Notes: generated from the letters alone by a model not told the origin. Positions 1 to 11,614 are shown, numbered from the stretch's first letter. The stretch: 64,000 nt of DNA from Gigaspora rosea (GCA_003550325.1 QKWP01002056.1:26147-90146); one strand, 5' to 3'. Numbers and translations: made by a program.

Positions 1-310
1 AATGTATGAAAAAGTTAGCATTTAATATTTAGACGAGCCATTTTTATTCGTTTTGATTTATTTATTTATTTATTTTTCTAATTTTTTTTACTTTATTATT
101 ATAGAGTTACTTTATTTGATTTATGCATTAATACTGTATATATAAATCAACAATCATATAAATATCTTATCCGGATATAACCGTTATCCTTTTATTTGAA
201 TAGGATATAAAACCGGTTATTAAATTTTGTTAAAGGTTACAACCTTTCGGATAAAAAGTTATCCGGGTACGAGCACTAACTTTTCTCTCGTCCTGCTACC
301 TCGAATCCAA

Positions 311-334
311 CGGGTCAACCCGCGGGTTGACCCG
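311..334. repeat. 24-bp perfect GC-rich palindrome
   Basis: CGGGTCAACCCG is followed immediately by its exact reverse complement. It sits in a short GC-rich patch (about 295-385) made of variants of GGGTCAACCCG and GACCCGGGTT, in sharp contrast with the AT-rich surroundings. Function unknown. Confidence 0.85.
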
Positions 335-393
335 TCGGATTGACCCACCCGTTCCACCCGGGTTGCTACAACTCGACCCGGGTTACATCACTA

Positions 394-482
394 CCTCTGC
401 AGATCATGGCATCATGTAAAATCATAGAAAATCAGGCGGCCTGATTTTCTATGATTTTACATGATGCCATGATCTGCAGAGG
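394..482. repeat. Perfect 43-bp inverted repeat with 3-base loop
   Basis: Arms 394-436 and 440-482 are exact reverse complements around the loop CGG. An inverted repeat this exact is either very young (a foldback insertion or replication-generated inversion) or an assembly/read-chimera product. No coding capacity. Confidence 0.9.
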
Positions 483-1365
483 TCACACCTTACAAAACAA
501 TGTCTATATATTTGTTGGAAATCGGAGGTCCTGATTTCTTTTGATTTCACTGATCTGAATGCGACGAGACCATATCAGATATGTAAAAATTTAGCCAAAC
601 GTGCATTTAAGGAGGTGTTGCATTTAAAATCTGTAAATCTGTAAACGTAACATTAATTGGGCGCATTTAAGGAGGCTGCATTTAGGGGGTCTGATTCCTG
701 TTAAAAAAATTTCTATCCGAATATTATACACGGCTATCCGGTAATTTACTATAACCATATAATAAAAATTTTCTACCCGAGTACAATCTCCAGTCTGACT
801 GTACAAAACAATCACTTAGATTATTTTATTTTATTCTTTTTTATTCTTTTATACTTCTGTATTGCCGGACCTCATATTCGGGCTCCGGAGTATTCATTTT
901 GATTGTACATCTTTTTTAATAATTATTACGAATTTTTTTAAACAGTAGATGCTAACGAAAAGTAAAATGAAAAAAAATGAAAAGGAGTCGCTTATTATAA
1001 TAAAGCTAAATTTTATATAAATACTAACTTTGATTTTAAAAAGTATAATAAGAACTTGGGAATAAAACAGTTATTATTCACGTAAATACGTGTTAAATTT
1101 TTATTTTAATTTTCATAATAATTTTATTTTTGGTGAAGGATTTTAAAATCCCTTGAGCTGTCTCTGTAATATTATTTAAATGAAGGTCTTAAACACCTTT
1201 AATCGCATAATAAGACATGAAAGTTATTTAAAATTTATTATTATTATTATTCTCTTAGTCAACGCGATAAAGAGCAACGTGATCGTATTATTAAACTAGG
1301 TTTTACAACCCCAGCATAAGTGTTTTTATTTAAATTTTACAATATGGCTTTTAAAACAAAATAAT

Positions 1366-1450
1366 GATGATATAATAATAATACATATATCCTAATAATG
1401 ATGATGCAAATAATAATAATACATATATCCTAATAATGATGATGCAAATA
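1366..1450. repeat. 38-bp tandem repeat, two copies
   Basis: ACATATATCC-TAATAATGATGATG units recur with a period of 38 bp and run into an (AAT)n-like tract to about 1495. Confidence 0.7.
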
Positions 1451-1565
1451 ATAATAATAATAATGATAATAATTATAATTATAATAATAAATATATATAA
1501 GTCAATAAAATTACTAAATATAAAAGGTTTTAAATTGTTGTAAATCTGTTAATGACTATAAATAT

Positions 1566-3179
1566 TTAATTTTTTCTAGTCTTAACATAAATGTTTATAT
1601 CTACAGGTCGACTTACAGTAGAATAAATATATTTAGGAGTATTATAATTATTAGCTGATTCAATATCAAATGTACAAACAAGTTTGATCAAAAAAGTTTT
1701 CATTTGAATCATAGCCCAGGCTTTACCAGGACACACACGTACACCATTACCAAAAGGTAGATAAGTGAATTTAATAATTGATTCTTTTTCATCATTTAAA
1801 AATCTATCAGGATTAAAAATTTCAGGATTTTTAAAGTATTTAGGATTATTACTAACAGCTTTGTAATCAGTATAAACAGTTGTATCAGCCTTAATCGTAA
1901 ATCCATCAAATTTAACATCTTCAGTTGCAGCACGAGGCATAGCTGTTACTGTAGGGAAAATACGAATACCTTCACTAATTACAGCTTCTATATACTTGAG
2001 TTTTCCATAAGATTCATATGTAAGATCAGGATTTTCAAGTGTACCATAAACATTTAATACTTCTTCTCTTATTTTCAAATATACATCTCGATGTTTAGCA
2101 ATATAAAAAATAGTGAATGCTAAAGAATTTGATGTAGTATCTAATCCACCAGTAAATACTTCACGTATTATTGATATTACTTCATCTTTTGTTAAAGGGC
2201 TTTCAAAATTGCCGACAGAAATTTTATCCAAATCTCTTTCTGTATTTGTAGTAAGTAATAAAGTTAAAATATTTGGTTCAAGAGGTTGATCTAAAGGAGT
2301 ATTTTCAATTTCTTTTCTTTTTTCAGAAACAATTCTACTTAATTCTTGATTTATCCAATCTCTATTATCCAAAAATTTATTATTCAAATCTTTAACAAAT
2401 GGAATATTTCTTCTAAATCTTGTTGGAAGTAACATCATAAATGACATTGATTGATTATATATATGAATTGCTTTTGTAAATTTTGAACCATTTTGCCAAG
2501 TTCCTTTTATTTTAGATTTTTCATTATCAATATTTAATTCATCAAATAATTCAGCAGTTGAAATCATTCTTTTTCCAGTTGCAGTAGTTGCAACAATATC
2601 AGCACCTAAAGCATCAGACCATTTAGAAAAATCGATTTTCATTCCTTTTTTTTCAATAATTTTCCAATAATCAAATATTTCATCAATAATTTGATTTGAT
2701 AATTTAATTGATCCACGTAAAAATGATGGAGCAGAAATAGTATTCATAAATTTTCTATTAAGAGCCCAAACTTCAATATTACGATTAAGTACCATTCCCT
2801 TTGTACCTAAACCAAGTTCATCAAGACCTTCTGAATGTGAAGCACGAAAAATAAACTTTGTATTTTTGAGAGACGCAGGTCCCCACACTTTTTCGACTAA
2901 ATCAGGTCTACTAATAACAACAACGCGTGAATTTCCCATATAAAATTCATATAAATCACCATATTTTTCGTGAAAACTTTTTAATGCAGCAGGAAGATCT
3001 GAACCAATTTGAAATATGTTTCCAAAAATTGGTATAGGAATTGGACCAGGAATTTTTGATGGTCGATTGAAATAATTAATGTAAAATTGAATTACACTAA
3101 CAAGAATTAATAAAAAAATGAGCGAAAAAAAATTAATTTTAATTAAATCAATTAAATGATATAATGTATTTACGAACAT
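1566..3179 (-). CDS. Cytochrome P450 monooxygenase, ER-anchored
   Basis: A single uninterrupted frame of 537 residues starts at ATG (3179), close to the usual length of microsomal P450s. Residues 17-33 form a hydrophobic membrane anchor, followed by the proline-rich hinge around 40-52 (RPSKIPGPIPIP). The I-helix oxygen-binding motif GGLDTT is at 344-349, the K-helix ExxR as EGIR at 403-406, the meander PDRF at 457-460, and the heme loop FGNGVRVCPG at 476-485 with the thiolate ligand Cys483. All diagnostic residues are present, so it should be an active heme-thiolate oxygenase fed electrons by NADPH-P450 reductase at the ER membrane. The substrate cannot be read from sequence; fungal relatives act on fatty acids, sterols or xenobiotics. 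Lack of introns is notable for a fungal P450. It is isolated, with no biosynthetic neighbours. Called as complete with high confidence. Confidence 0.96.
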   Translation of the reverse strand: MFVNTLYHLIDLIKINFFSLIFLLILVSVIQFYINYFNRPSKIPGPIPIPIFGNIFQIGSDLPAALKSFHEKYGDLYEFYMGNSRVVVISRPDLVEKVWGPASLKNTKFIFRASHSEGLDELGLGTKGMVLNRNIEVWALNRKFMNTISAPSFLRGSIKLSNQIIDEIFDYWKIIEKKGMKIDFSKWSDALGADIVATTATGKRMISTAELFDELNIDNEKSKIKGTWQNGSKFTKAIHIYNQSMSFMMLLPTRFRRNIPFVKDLNNKFLDNRDWINQELSRIVSEKRKEIENTPLDQPLEPNILTLLLTTNTERDLDKISVGNFESPLTKDEVISIIREVFTGGLDTTSNSLAFTIFYIAKHRDVYLKIREEVLNVYGTLENPDLTYESYGKLKYIEAVISEGIRIFPTVTAMPRAATEDVKFDGFTIKADTTVYTDYKAVSNNPKYFKNPEIFNPDRFLNDEKESIIKFTYLPFGNGVRVCPGKAWAMIQMKTFLIKLVCTFDIESANNYNTPKYIYSTVSRPVDINIYVKTRKN

Positions 3180-3222
3180 TTTGAAAAAATGTTTTGAAGA
3201 AAAAAAAAAGTTGAATGATGTT

Positions 3223-3314
3223 GATTATAATTGATTTAAAATTGATTTAAATTGATTTAAATTGATTTAAATTGATTTTAAATTGATTTACCGGCAAATT
3301 GGAGTTTTTTTATA
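3223..3314 (-). promoter_or_regulatory. Putative P450 upstream region: repeat tract and TATA-like box
   Basis: About 45-110 bases before the P450 ATG lie six near-copies of ATTGATTTAA (3223-3285). A TATA-like run, TATAAAAAAA on the minus strand, is at about 3305-3314. The spacing would suit a core promoter with a roughly 100-base leader. Based on sequence appearance only. Confidence 0.3.
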
Positions 3315-4453
3315 CTTGTTTTGCCAACTAAACAAGCTAACCATTTTTATTTGTTAAATTTGAAATTTTTATAAGTAGTTTTACGGCATTATCTAGGATT
3401 AGATTTATCTCCGAATTTATCCGAGCAGATTTTCGGATTGTCCGGTCATCTGGATCAACTAATACCTTACGTACGTACGTATGTACGTTATACTCTACAT
3501 ATTTTAATGTATGACACTCCTCTAATAACCTATAATGCGCGCAGTTGAAAGAAATACATGCTACTGTATGTTACAAAACCCGGCAAATCCAAAAATACTA
3601 TATATATGTATATATATTTTTTGAACATTGGATACATTGGGTCGGGATGATCAAGAAGGAATTACATTCGATCACTTAAGAACAAAGAATTTGGTCTTGA
3701 TATGGAAATATCTACAAATCATCTTTTCTTTCAAATCAAAACCATGCTGGTTACATATTTCTAATTCTGAATTTGGAGATTTTCAATATTGAAATTTTCC
3801 CAACCAGTGCTCTCAGCGCAATTACATCAAGTCGAATATTAAGTAATCGTAGATCGAATCGGTTATTGGTATCAAGTATGTATGATGTATGTGAGAACGT
3901 AATTTAACATATGATAAAATGCAAGTTTATATAAAAAAAATGCAGGTTTTTTATATAAAAATTCCGAAGTTATCGGTAAATTCCGTTTCCACTTACAACA
4001 TGTATATTCCCGAAAGTTATTTCCGACAAAAGACATCACATAGAGTTAGGGTTAGTATTTGATTAGTTGCGGCTATACATTTTTATATTTTTAGCTGATT
4101 GCCATCATGCTTGATGTCAGGTACAATATATGTATAATTGATTGATCTATGATTATTTGATATTTCGATTTTATTAAGTATTTAATCATTAAAGTTTGCT
4201 ATATTATGCATGTTATATCAACTAATTAAAGTCGATGTAAATCGTCAAAATGGCCAAAACAATGAATGTTTTTGGCGTCAAAATCATAAAAGTTTTTTGA
4301 ATTAATTGTATAATATATAAGAATATGTATTATTGTTTAAATACTACATAATTTATTTTCTATCTCTTGTTGAGTTATAATGAAGATTTTAAAAAAATGT
4401 TTTTACTATAGAATCCGACATTCAAATTCCCGAAAACAAAATCCCGTCAAGTT
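3315..4453. other. AT-rich intergenic DNA
   Basis: No gene seen. It contains a short (ACGT)n tract near 3472-3487. A stretch around 4045-4130 with TTAGGGTTAG followed by a TTTGATTAGTTGC-like motif recurs loosely near 8955-9030, so it is probably an old dispersed repeat. Confidence 0.5.
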
Positions 4454-4495
4454 AAAATCCCGACAATACTAAAATTTTAGTATTGTCGGGATTTT
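4454..4495. repeat. 42-bp perfect palindrome
   Basis: The arm AAAATCCCGACAATACTAAAA is joined without a spacer to its reverse complement. Related TCCCGA-containing short blocks precede it (4425-4450), suggesting the end of a foldback element. Confidence 0.85.
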
Positions 4496-4530
4496 GATGC
4501 CGGATGACCTAGAAAAATAAATCATAAAGA

Positions 4531-4762
4531 ATTTAACCAACCAATCATGTCTGATATTTAGTTTTATAAATACCGGTAAATAATTTAACCAACCAATCAT
4601 GTCTGATATTTAGTTTATAAATACCGGTAAATAATTTAACCAACTAATCATGTCTGATATTTAGTTTCTAAATACCGGTAAATAATTTAACCAACCAATC
4701 ATGTCTGATGGTTAGTTTTATAAATACCGGTAAATAATTTAACCAATTTATAAATACCGGTA
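4531..4762. repeat. Minisatellite, 51-52 bp unit, about 4.5 copies
   Basis: Units begin at 4531, 4583, 4634, 4685 and 4737 with ATTTAACCAA and end with TAAATACCGGTAAATA. Copies differ by only a few substitutions and one base of length; the last copy lacks its middle. Confidence 0.92.
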
Positions 4763-7151
4763 TTTTAATACGAATATTAAAATGGATGCAGATAAATTTG
4801 TAGTACCGCATTATATTAAATTAACGGGCGTGAGAGTTATTACACGGCAATTCGATAAAATTTTAATTCCGTTTTAGGTTTAGTTGTTAATTCGATTTCA
4901 TATAGTACTATGATTTTGTTAATAATAGAATATGTGCGATTTCATTTAAAAAGTTATTTAAAAAGGCAGTGACCATACAAATTCAACACTATTAATGGGG
5001 GTTTCAGAATTAAAGTGAGAAAAAATCCAATTTTGATAGAAGTAGATGACGTATTCATTTTCAAATGAGCGATGTATCAACTTTATTCCATTTTGAAAAG
5101 TTTATTTATTTCGTTAAAATGGGAGTATCTAAACACTCCAATTTCATTTTCCGATTTTCCGATTTCAAAATTTTGATACGCAACTAATATTTCCGAACCC
5201 CCCATTTATTCTATTTTAGGGGATCATATTACTAGATTTAACGAACAAATTAGATTTACGAACAAATCATAAATCTGCTACTTAATAAAAATTTCGTAAA
5301 TCTTATCCAAAATTATAAAATTTCTTTTAGATACGGAAGTTTCGATCTGCACGGAACTTCAAATTCGTATTTGTATCATCAAAAAAGAATTTAAATGGAT
5401 TTTGAATTACACTTAGTTAAATTTAGTATTATAGGTAGGTTTTATCTTTATCTAAACCTATAACTTATCCCTAATTTAGATAAATTCTAAATCTACTTAA
5501 CGTTAGATTCTGTTAAATTCCGTTTCAGCCCAGTATTTTTTTTGACATAGTGTTAATACTCGAATCTGGTTTAAACCCAATCGACGATTAAATTCGGATT
5601 TATATAACGCTTTGCAAAAGTTCTCATAGAAGCTGATTACCATACCATGGGAAATTCACGATATTTCTAAGATTTCTTTAATTTTTATCCAAATTCTTCG
5701 ATTTCCCACATGGGTATTTGAAATTGTTTCCCACGCAAAGCGCAATGATCATTTATTGTAGCAGGTTATAATGAAATCCGGGTTAAATGATTAACGTTAA
5801 ATTCCTTAAAATTGGGACTTAACTAATTAGTATTTATATGATTGGTTATTTTTTGATGGACGATTTACAAACGATAGTTTATTTGAGGCAAAAAAAAGAT
5901 AACGATAATGTTAAACACAGATCATACAAGTTTATAAACCTTATTATTATTTTTTTTTTAGGAGTAGGGTAAACCATTTTCACTAGCTTAGTATACGTTT
6001 CAGAGTCAAGATTTTGTGGACGAACCAAATGAACTATACTAGTTCTTGTTTCTCTTATCTGTCTTCGAAAATAAAACATGCGATTATTTCCGAAACAAAC
6101 TTAGAGACGTTATGTCTAAAAAAAATTTTTTTCACGTTTGTACATGACATATATTACGGTCAAATAAAAATTATATATCATATGCATTTTAGAATTCCAT
6201 GTACTGTACGTACGTACGTAAGTCTCATGCGCGTTTCAAAATAACGTGCAGGGCGGCGTTATTACATGCAAATACGGTAAAAAATTTTTGTAACAAAAAA
6301 ACTTAACCAAATTCAATAAATTTTTTTTCAAATAATTTTGTGTAATTGAAGAAATATTTATCAAATTTGGTTAAGTTTTTGTTAAGTTATTTTTGTTCAA
6401 AAATTTTTTTAAAAAAAAGCATTAAATAAATTTGCTTGATTTCTATTGATTCAACTCATATCTTGATCCAATTTGTTGCCTAATTTTATGATTAAATCTT
6501 CCCTCACTGCATGCTTCCTATAATAATCAAACCATCCATAACTTAAAATGTCTCGTGCACGTATTTTAGATGAAATTTGGTGGACAAGAATTTGGATAAA
6601 GTTGACAAATGTTTACATAATTATCCAATAATTACCAAAAACCCCCGTTTACATAAAGCAGGTACTATATAAAAAAATCTCTTGGAATTGTTCAGACAAT
6701 TCTGAAATTATCCGATTTTTGTTCGAAAAATCGAACATTTAAAGGGTGTTTATTTGATGTATACGTTTTTTTATACAATAATTTTTAATCAAAAATTTCT
6801 ATTTTTTACATCCCTTTACAAACATTGTAATGAAAACAGTATAACATAAACCCCTGTTCGGAAAATCGACTCACATTCCGAACAATTTTATAGGGGTATC
6901 CATTAACTTATTACTAAGTATCAGCTAATATATAGACTTTGTATAGAATATTATTTGTCTTTAAAATTGGCTCAAACATAATGATCAAAATTGTACACTT
7001 TTTTTAACAATTAGATTATTGGGATACAAATTCCAGTTCGAGGTAAACAGACAATAAAACTGGCAGTATATATATAATTGATATGACCACAACAGAACAT
7101 GAGGCTGTTGTTAAATGGTTTCAAGCTTTTTTCAAAGTTCCTAATGGAGGC
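4763..7151. other. AT-rich intergenic DNA with weak inverted repeats
   Basis: No gene supported. Around 6290-6405 an inverted repeat pairs AACTTAACCAAATT-type arms. From about 6690 to 6890 short GTTCGGAA/TTCCGAAC blocks occur in both orientations. A (TACG)n tract is at about 6205-6220. These look like decayed foldback elements. Confidence 0.45.
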
Positions 7152-7463
7152 TTAGGGGTGGTAAATGACCTGATAATTTACTCAATTTAAATAACTAGTT
7201 CATTTGGATCATTTACATATAAAGTGATGTTATTGGTCAGATAGCTGATCAAATGTTATGATTTCACTAATCGGTAATCGTAGCTAAATATTTGCATATT
7301 AAATAAAGCTGTTCTTCTGAACAACTTTGCATTGGATGTAAATATTGATTAATTTAATAAAAATTAACTTTTATATTAGCTATTATTACTGATTATATAT
7401 TTTATGAAAATTACTTTTTGTCTGATAATCAATTTTGATTGGCTAAAAGACATTAGATTTTAT

Positions 7464-7612
7464 TTAAGGGTAGGGTATCTTTTTATTCTGTATAAGCCCT
7501 AAATTAATGGGTCCCCATTTTTAATTGGATAATATTGTAGATCATTTCTTTTTTTGGCTAAGATAAGCCCTAAATTACAGGGACCTGATGTAAACAGATA
7601 CCCTACCCTTAA
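7464..7612. mobile_element. 149-bp MITE, TIR TTAAGGGTAGGGTATCT
   Basis: The left end TTAAGGGTAGGGTATCT and the reverse complement of the right end are identical over 17 bases. Both arms also carry a TAAGCCCTAAATTA block. Non-coding, too short for anything but a non-autonomous element. A TTTAAGGnTAGAGT end at 11701-12028 looks like a relative. Confidence 0.75.
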
Positions 7613-7683
7613 CAAATAGTTAATGATCTTCTATGGGTCATTTGAATATGAAATGATCCAATAACTGGTCACTAGTCATTTGA

Positions 7684-8076
7684 GTAGTGATGTTAAAGAA
7701 GTGCTCCAGGGTGGTGTGGTGCATACTCTGGCAGAGCATTCCTTAACATCTCACCACACTGAAGTATGAATCAAAGTGTAAACCGGAGTATAACCCAGAG
7801 TATAACCCGGAGTACTATGTGCTAAGCACTATGTAATACTCTGGAGTTTATAGTACCATATTTTCCTACCTTATTTTTGAAAAATACGGTAAAATATATA
7901 TATAATAATACTCTGGAGTATAATCCATTTTGTATTAGTAGTATTACTCTAGAGCAATTACTCCTATTAATAATATTTTAGTAATCCGAGGTGGTATCAT
8001 GTCTAGACCACACCGGTATGGAGTGGGTTATACTCCACAGTTACTCTGGAGAACCTTACTCCATTAACATCCCTAC
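7684..8076. mobile_element. 393-bp MITE rich in ACTCTGGAGTA motifs
   Basis: The ends read GTAGTGATGTTAA and, from the right in reverse complement, GTAGGGATGTTAA. The interior carries many copies of ACTCTGGAGTATAA and its reverse complement, so the RNA or single strand would fold extensively. Non-coding. Confidence 0.7.
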
Positions 8077-8120
8077 ATTTGGATCATTTGGATCATTTCA
8101 AGTTATTTGCCATTTCTAAA

Positions 8121-9056
8121 TAAAGAAACTGTTGAAATCCTCTAATAGTAATACTATTTTTTCTTTAGATTCTAATTGATATAAATTTTATGAATTACAA
8201 TTTAATAATACTAATTAACAACTCCTTTTTCTTTAGATAGTATATGAAGTTGAAATTAGATTTTAATATATTACCACAAAGTCAAAAAAAGAAAACATAA
8301 AACAGTCTCATAAAATAGTTTACTTTTTGCTATTGAATTTTCAATCATCTAATAGTTTTTTTTAAGTACACTACAATTTTGATAAAAGTAGAATTCAAGT
8401 TGTTGCTATATACTCAAATAAAAATTTTGTTTTAAAACTGCTATTTCTACTATAATGCACTATTTTCTAGTAATTATATTTTGTTTTATACTATAAAAAT
8501 TAATTAATTGGTTTTTATAATAACAAACTAAATCAAAATTTAAAAACTTATAAAAAAATTTTTTTATATACAGTTAGATGAATTATTTATAAAAATGAGT
8601 TAATTATGCATTTAAAAATAAAAAGCTATAAGTGTTATATTGGTTGGGCCCAAGAAAACATGCATTTAGAGAGGTCTTTTATATACATTTAGAAAGATTA
8701 TATTTAGAGAGAACTGCCTATATTTTAATAACTAGTTAGGATTTAAAAAAAAATTTTTACAAAAATTTATAAATTTTTATCTATAAAATTTAAAAAAACA
8801 AGCTAGCTAACAAGATTTATTTAAAGGTTTAATATTATAAAAACCAAGTAATTAAATTTGTATAGCCTATCTATATTATACAGTAGTTTATATAAAAAAT
8901 TTAATACTATTTTATTTTATTGATAGTTATTTTATTAAAAGTTCATTTAGCCAATATTATAAAGTTAGAATTAGGGTTAACATTTTATTAGTTGCAAATA
9001 TATATTTTTAGTAAATTGTTACTTGTTATAATATTAGGTAAATAAATTAGAGAAAC
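8121..9056. other. AT-rich intergenic DNA
   Basis: No gene seen. A GGGCCCAAGAAAACATGCATTTAG block at about 8646-8670 has a diverged inverted counterpart near 37.33-37.36 kb, suggesting a dispersed repeat. Confidence 0.4.
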
Positions 9057-9397
9057 CTTAGCCTAGACCCGGGTTTTATGTTAATTAACATAAACCTCAT
9101 AGAGGTTTACATTAATTTTTTTTTTATTCTAGACCCAAATTTTACATATGCGCAGTGATTGGTGATCATATACTGTATAAATTTTTTTTCGTGTACCATG
9201 ATAATCAATTTTTTGTTTTGTTGTTTCGCTTCGTTTTTGCTGCTTAATAATTTTTTTTTTTTAGCTTGTCGCCTTTCAGATTTGGTTTCGTCGTTGGTGT
9301 CGTCGTGGTGTTGTCGTCATTGTCTTCATTGGTGTAGTAGTTTCTTGAGGTTCTGTAACCGAACAAATCGCCAACAAAGCGACTCCGGTAAGGTTTC

Positions 9398-9432
<35 letters not shown>

Positions 9433-10854
9433 NNNNNNNNNNNNNNNNNNNNNNNNNNNNNNNNNNNNNNNNNNNNNNNNNNNNNNNNNNNNNNNNNNNN
9501 NNNNNNNNNNNNNNNNNNNNNNNNNNNNNNNNNNNNNNNNNNNNNNNNNNNNNNNNNNNNNNNNNNNNNNNNNNNNNNNNNNNNNNNNNNNNNNNNNNNN
9601 NNNNNNNNNNNNNNNNNNNNNNNNNNNNNNNNNNNNNNNNNNNNNNNNNNNNNNNNNNNNNNNNNNNNNNNNNNNNNNNNNNNNNNNNNNNNNNNNNNNN
9701 NNNNNNNNNNNNNNNNNNNNNNNNNNNNNNNNNNNNNNNNNNNNNNNNNNNNNNNNNNNNNNNNNNNNNNNNNNNNNNNNNNNNNNNNNNNNNNNNNNNN
9801 NNNNNNNNNNNNNNNNNNNNNNNNNNNNNNNNNNNNNNNNNNNNNNNNNNNNNNNNNNNNNNNNNNNNNNNNNNNNNNNNNNNNNNNNNNNNNNNNNNNN
9901 NNNNNNNNNNNNNNNNNNNNNNNNNNNNNNNNNNNNNNNNNNNNNNNNNNNNNNNNNNNNNNNNNNNNNNNNNNNNNNNNNNNNNNNNNNNNNNNNNNNN
10001 NNNNNNNNNNNNNNNNNNNNNNNNNNNNNNNNNNNNNNNNNNNNNNNNNNNNNNNNNNNNNNNNNNNNNNNNNNNNNNNNNNNNNNNNNNNNNNNNNNNN
10101 NNNNNNNNNNNNNNNNNNNNNNNNNNNNNNNNNNNNNNNNNNNNNNNNNNNNNNNNNNNNNNNNNNNNNNNNNNNNNNNNNNNNNNNNNNNNNNNNNNNN
10201 NNNNNNNNNNNNNNNNNNNNNNNNNNNNNNNNNNNNNNNNNNNNNNNNNTTTTTTTCTTTTTTTTTTTTCTTTTTAATCGTTTTTTTTCCAGTTGTTGGA
10301 GTCATCGCTGGCGCCGTTATTGGAGTTGTTGTTGGAGTTGTTGTTCGAGTCATTTGGGGTTTGGGCTGTTGGTATTGCATTGTGGTAAAATTTTGTTGGT
10401 GCCGACTTGAATACGATGCCGTGGGTGGTACAGTTTTCTTTGGTCCTATTGATGTCTTTGTGGGTTCGGCGTGTGTTTGGGTGCAGATCGTTATACGAGT
10501 GTACTTTTTATTTTTTTTTATTTTTTTATTTTTTTATTTTTTTCTTTATTTTTAATTTTTTTTTTATTAAATAAATATGAAATTTTATGTAATAAATAAT
10601 GTAATTTTTGGATTTTTTTTATTATTACCGGTAAAAAAACTTAAAATTTTTTTGATGATTTAACTATCAGTCACGTGACCGAATTTGATTGGCCGATCAT
10701 GGGGTCGGCATGGCGATGGGTCGCTGCCCAATTTATATTTGTCATATGATTAAATTTGATTGGTTAGATATGGGGTCTAGGATTAAATTAGTTGTCTTAA
10801 TATAGACCTCTTTGGGGTTTAGGTTATTAGTGTAAACCCCGGGTCTAGGATAAG
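9057..10854. mobile_element. TIR-bounded element spanning an assembly gap
   Basis: The left end CTTAGCCTAGACCCGGG (9057) matches the reverse complement of the right end, CTTATCCTAGACCCGGGG (10854). Inside each end a further inverted block resembles ATAAACCTCATAGAGG / TAAACCCCAAAGAGG. About 980 bases are known on either side of the gap. The visible interior has GTTGTTGGAGTT-type repeats and no confident protein, so the element's coding capacity is hidden by the gap. Confidence 0.6.
9433..10249. other. Assembly gap (817 N)
   Basis: A run of N preceded by a (TA)n tract and followed by poly-T. Low-complexity flanks probably caused the break. Apparent open frames crossing it are artefacts. Confidence 0.99.
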
Positions 10855-11446
10855 ACTACTCAATAAATTATTAATAAAATCTGTAATTGTTAGAAATAAA
10901 AAATTTGTATATAAGTAGTATACTAAAATACTAGTTGTTTAAAATAAAAAGTTCTTGGTTTAAAATTTTAAATTTAAAACCAGAAATTTAAAAATCTATA
11001 ATTAATTATTTTTATAAAGCAATAACAATATATTATCTAAGATTATAAATTAAATATTGTATTTTTATATTTAATTGATTTTAATTTTTTTAATATTATT
11101 AAAAAATAGTAATATAAAAATAGAATTTTGAAAATATAAAAAAAAATTAAATAATTTTTCTATTTACTATCTTATATTTTTTTTTAAATATTAAAGGTTA
11201 GACCATTATCTTATATTTTATCTAACAATTTTTATAAATATATAGTATTGACTAAACTACTAGTCAACCAAAAATTTGCTGGTCAATAGTCAAAGGTCCT
11301 TTGGTCAAACTGGTTTAATCAAATTGGTCAAATAGTTTAATTATTAATTAAATAATTTAATTATAAATATAATATACTTATATAATTTAACTTTTAATAA
11401 ATCTATTTATATTTATATTATAACTAACAACAAATTTATTACTATA
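10855..11446. other. AT-rich DNA without recognisable features
   Basis: Very AT-rich. The GGTCAA repeats near 11270-11330 are the only pattern noticed. No gene. Confidence 0.5.
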
Positions 11447-11614
11447 AGGGGTGTGCCATTTATCACGTGATATTTTTTACTTAGTAGCTATCCCTATCCA
11501 TGTATAGTGTGATCACTTTATCTAATTCTGATTGATTAATATAATATATAAACATGATCACTACCTCTGACTATGTATCTATGGTAAAAATCACGTAATA
11601 AATAGCATGCCCCT
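11447..11614. mobile_element. 168-bp MITE, AGGGG...CCCCT ends
   Basis: Left end AGGGGTGTGCCATTTATCAC; the right end in reverse complement begins AGGGGCATGCTATTTATTAC. Both are followed by GTGATnTTTTAC-type sequence. Non-coding. Similar terminal motifs (ATTTATCAxxTGATTTTT) bound the 24.9-27.0 kb element and recur near 24.22 kb and 49.98 kb. Confidence 0.75.

Larger units (their letters stand above)
1..1565. other. AT-rich intergenic DNA with palindromes, 3' of the P450 gene
   Basis: No coding region is supported here. The stretch holds a GC-rich perfect palindrome (311-334), a long hairpin (394-482) and imperfect repeats of a GCATTTAAGGAGG motif (about 603-690) that resemble sequence near 8.65 kb and 37.3-37.4 kb. 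A 38-bp direct repeat built on AATAAT/GATGATG runs from about 1366 to 1450. The last few hundred bases lie downstream of the minus-strand P450 and may include its 3' UTR. Confidence 0.6.
7152..8120. mobile_element. MITE-like element containing two younger MITEs
   Basis: Imperfect terminal inverted repeats (TTAGGGGTGGTAAATGAC at 7152; the reverse complement of the right end reads TTAGAAATGGCAAATAAC) bound about 970 bp. The element encodes no protein. Subterminal GGATCATTT motifs occur near both ends. Two separately bounded elements (7464-7612 and 7684-8076) lie inside, so this is the oldest of the three. Confidence 0.6.

Noticed and set aside
4531-4762. CRISPR-like array of regularly spaced repeats
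   Set aside because: Units are contiguous tandem copies with no unique spacers, in a eukaryotic genome.
9159-10380. Long open frames on both strands across the gap
   Set aside because: They are open only because unknown bases cannot contain stops; the real parts are (TA)n and TTG-rich simple sequence.
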